The notes under the pieces were generated by a model. That model saw only the letters and a program-made list of their open reading frames with translations, was not told the DNA's origin and made no database searches. From JAYPUG01 sp038117265 (lineage in GTDB: Bacteria > Pseudomonadota > Alphaproteobacteria > UBA6615): a DNA stretch of 5,901 bases. Both the position numbers and the translations under genes were made by a program. The stretch is taken from contig JAYOFO010000116.1 in assembly GCA_038117265.1 (NCBI GenBank), forward strand, positions 1 through 5,901, given 5' to 3'. Positions 5,122-5,901 of the stretch are shown piece by piece; position 1 is the first letter of the stretch, and the number at the start of each line of letters is the position of its first letter.

Positions 5122-5284
5122 TCACCTTCCGCAGACACCGTTCTCCCGAGAGCGTTCCTTCCGACCCCTTCACGTCGGCGAAAGCGAACATCCCCTCGAA
5201 CGTCTGCGCCGCCAAGACAGCAACGTTCCGGACCCGTCCGGGTCCGCCGTTCCCGAAACAGAACCGGTCCATCCGATACAAGCC
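5121..5284 (+). promoter_or_regulatory. C-rich, G-poor rho leader, candidate Rho-utilisation region
   Basis: In 5121-5280 a hand count gives 66 C against 35 G, with especially C-rich stretches at 5121-5170 and 5191-5210. Rho loads on unstructured C-rich, G-poor RNA, and rho is known to be autoregulated by attenuation in E. coli and is also reported as autoregulated in C. crescentus. This long leader could therefore serve feedback control. A perfect stem-loop, CGGACCC (5229-5235) with GGGTCCG (5240-5246) and a 4-base loop, lies 38 bases before the start codon. No clear ribosome site precedes the ATG. Confidence 0.4.
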
Positions 5285-5901
5285 ATGAACCTCCAGGAAC
5301 TGAAGCAGAAGACTCCGGCCGAGCTGCTCGCCTTCGCCGAGGAGCTCGAGATCGAGGGCGCGTCGAACCTGCGCACCCAGGACATGATGTTCGCCATCCT
5401 CAAGGCGCTGGCCGAGGACGATGTGCCGATCTCGGGCGCCGGCGTGCTTGAGGTGCTGCAGGACGGGTTCGGCTTCCTGCGCTCGCCGGAATCCAACTAC
5501 CTGCCCGGCCCCGACGACATCTATGTCTCGCCGAGCCAGGTCCGCCGCTTCGCGCTGCGCACCGGCGACACGGTCGAGGGCGAGATCCGCGCGCCGAAGG
5601 ACGGCGAGCGCTACTTCGCCCTGCTCAAGGTCGAGAAGGTCAATTTCGACGATGTCGACCAGACCCGCCACCGCATCAACTTCGACAATCTGACCCCGCT
5701 CTATCCCGAAGAGAAGATCACGCTCGAGATCAACGATCCGACCTTCAAGGATCCGACCCTGCGGGTCATCGATATGGTCGCGCCGCTCGGCAAGGGCCAG
5801 CGCGCGCTGCTCGTCGCCCCGCCGCGCACCGGCAAGACGGTGATGATGCAGAACGTCGCCAAGGCGATCATGGCGAACCACCCCGAGGTCTATCTGATCG
5901 T
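5285..5901 (+). CDS. rho: Transcription termination factor Rho, N-terminal 205 codons (runs off the right edge)
   Basis: Rho is a hexameric ATP-dependent RNA translocase that ends transcription of untranslated RNA. The start ATG at 5285 gives MNLQELKQKTPAELLAFAEE, the standard Rho N-terminal helical domain. The RNA-binding cold-shock-like domain follows, with DGFGFLR at 60-66 and DDIYVSPSQVRRF at 77-89. The linker segment FDNLTPLYP is at 133-141, and the ATPase domain opens with the Walker A motif APPRTGKT at 178-185 (K184). The family has about 420 residues, so just over half, including Walker B and the Q and R loops, is outside the window. No frameshift or stop interrupts the visible part. 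It lies 295 bases behind hemJ on the same strand and probably has its own promoter and leader. Confidence 0.97.
   Translation, partial: MNLQELKQKTPAELLAFAEELEIEGASNLRTQDMMFAILKALAEDDVPISGAGVLEVLQDGFGFLRSPESNYLPGPDDIYVSPSQVRRFALRTGDTVEGEIRAPKDGERYFALLKVEKVNFDDVDQTRHRINFDNLTPLYPEEKITLEINDPTFKDPTLRVIDMVAPLGKGQRALLVAPPRTGKTVMMQNVAKAIMANHPEVYLI

Noticed and set aside
4970..5881. Minus-strand frame of 303 codons across the rho leader and rho
   Set aside because: It is antisense to a conserved rho gene and resembles no known family.
1..5901. Mobile element, CRISPR, tRNA or a new defence system
   Set aside because: All coding space is filled by intact housekeeping genes in a known conserved order. 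No transposase, repeat array or foreign-composition block was seen.

Overview
The window looks like ordinary chromosome from a GC-rich alphaproteobacterium. The proteins are strongly family-typical, and the gene order is the one known around the replication origin of Caulobacter crescentus and Rickettsia prowazekii: aroE, maf and the DUF299/RP001 gene on one side, hemE, hemH, hemJ and rho on the other. The order and some residues (for example the HemE C-terminus) would fit a Caulobacter- or Rhodospirillales-like bacterium, but genus cannot be read from this sequence. There are no mobile elements, tRNA, rRNA or CRISPR.

Left block (1-1949, minus strand): a tightly packed set transcribed leftward. 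It holds a DUF299 kinase/phosphotransferase that regulates pyruvate phosphate dikinase or PEP synthase (1101-1949), a Maf-family nucleotide pyrophosphatase (500-1114) and the first 167 codons of shikimate dehydrogenase AroE (503 to the left edge). Neighbouring genes overlap by a few bases.

Central gap (1950-2409): 460 bases without a convincing gene, between divergent transcription units. It has several imperfect DnaA-box-like sequences, a 50-base AT-rich patch just before hemE, and a candidate promoter for the left operon. By synteny this is the best candidate for the chromosomal replication origin, and all genes in the window are transcribed away from it. It is the most interesting part of the window.

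Right block (2410-4989, plus strand): hemE, hemH and hemJ, joined by 4- and 8-base overlaps. They encode three of the last four steps of protoporphyrin-dependent haem synthesis: uroporphyrinogen decarboxylase, ferrochelatase and the membrane protoporphyrinogen oxidase HemJ. The coproporphyrinogen oxidase that acts between HemE and HemJ is not here. HemH has a C-terminal four-cysteine tail that could hold an iron-sulfur cluster.

Rho leader and rho (4990-5901): a 295-base gap holds a possible terminator behind hemJ, a possible promoter, several perfect stem-loops and a C-rich, G-poor leader. This suits Rho-dependent autoregulation. The first 205 codons of transcription termination factor Rho follow, ending just after the Walker A motif at the window edge.

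No wholly new system was found. The points to follow up are the candidate origin, the rho leader, the HemH cysteine tail and the small ORF overlapping the hemE start.
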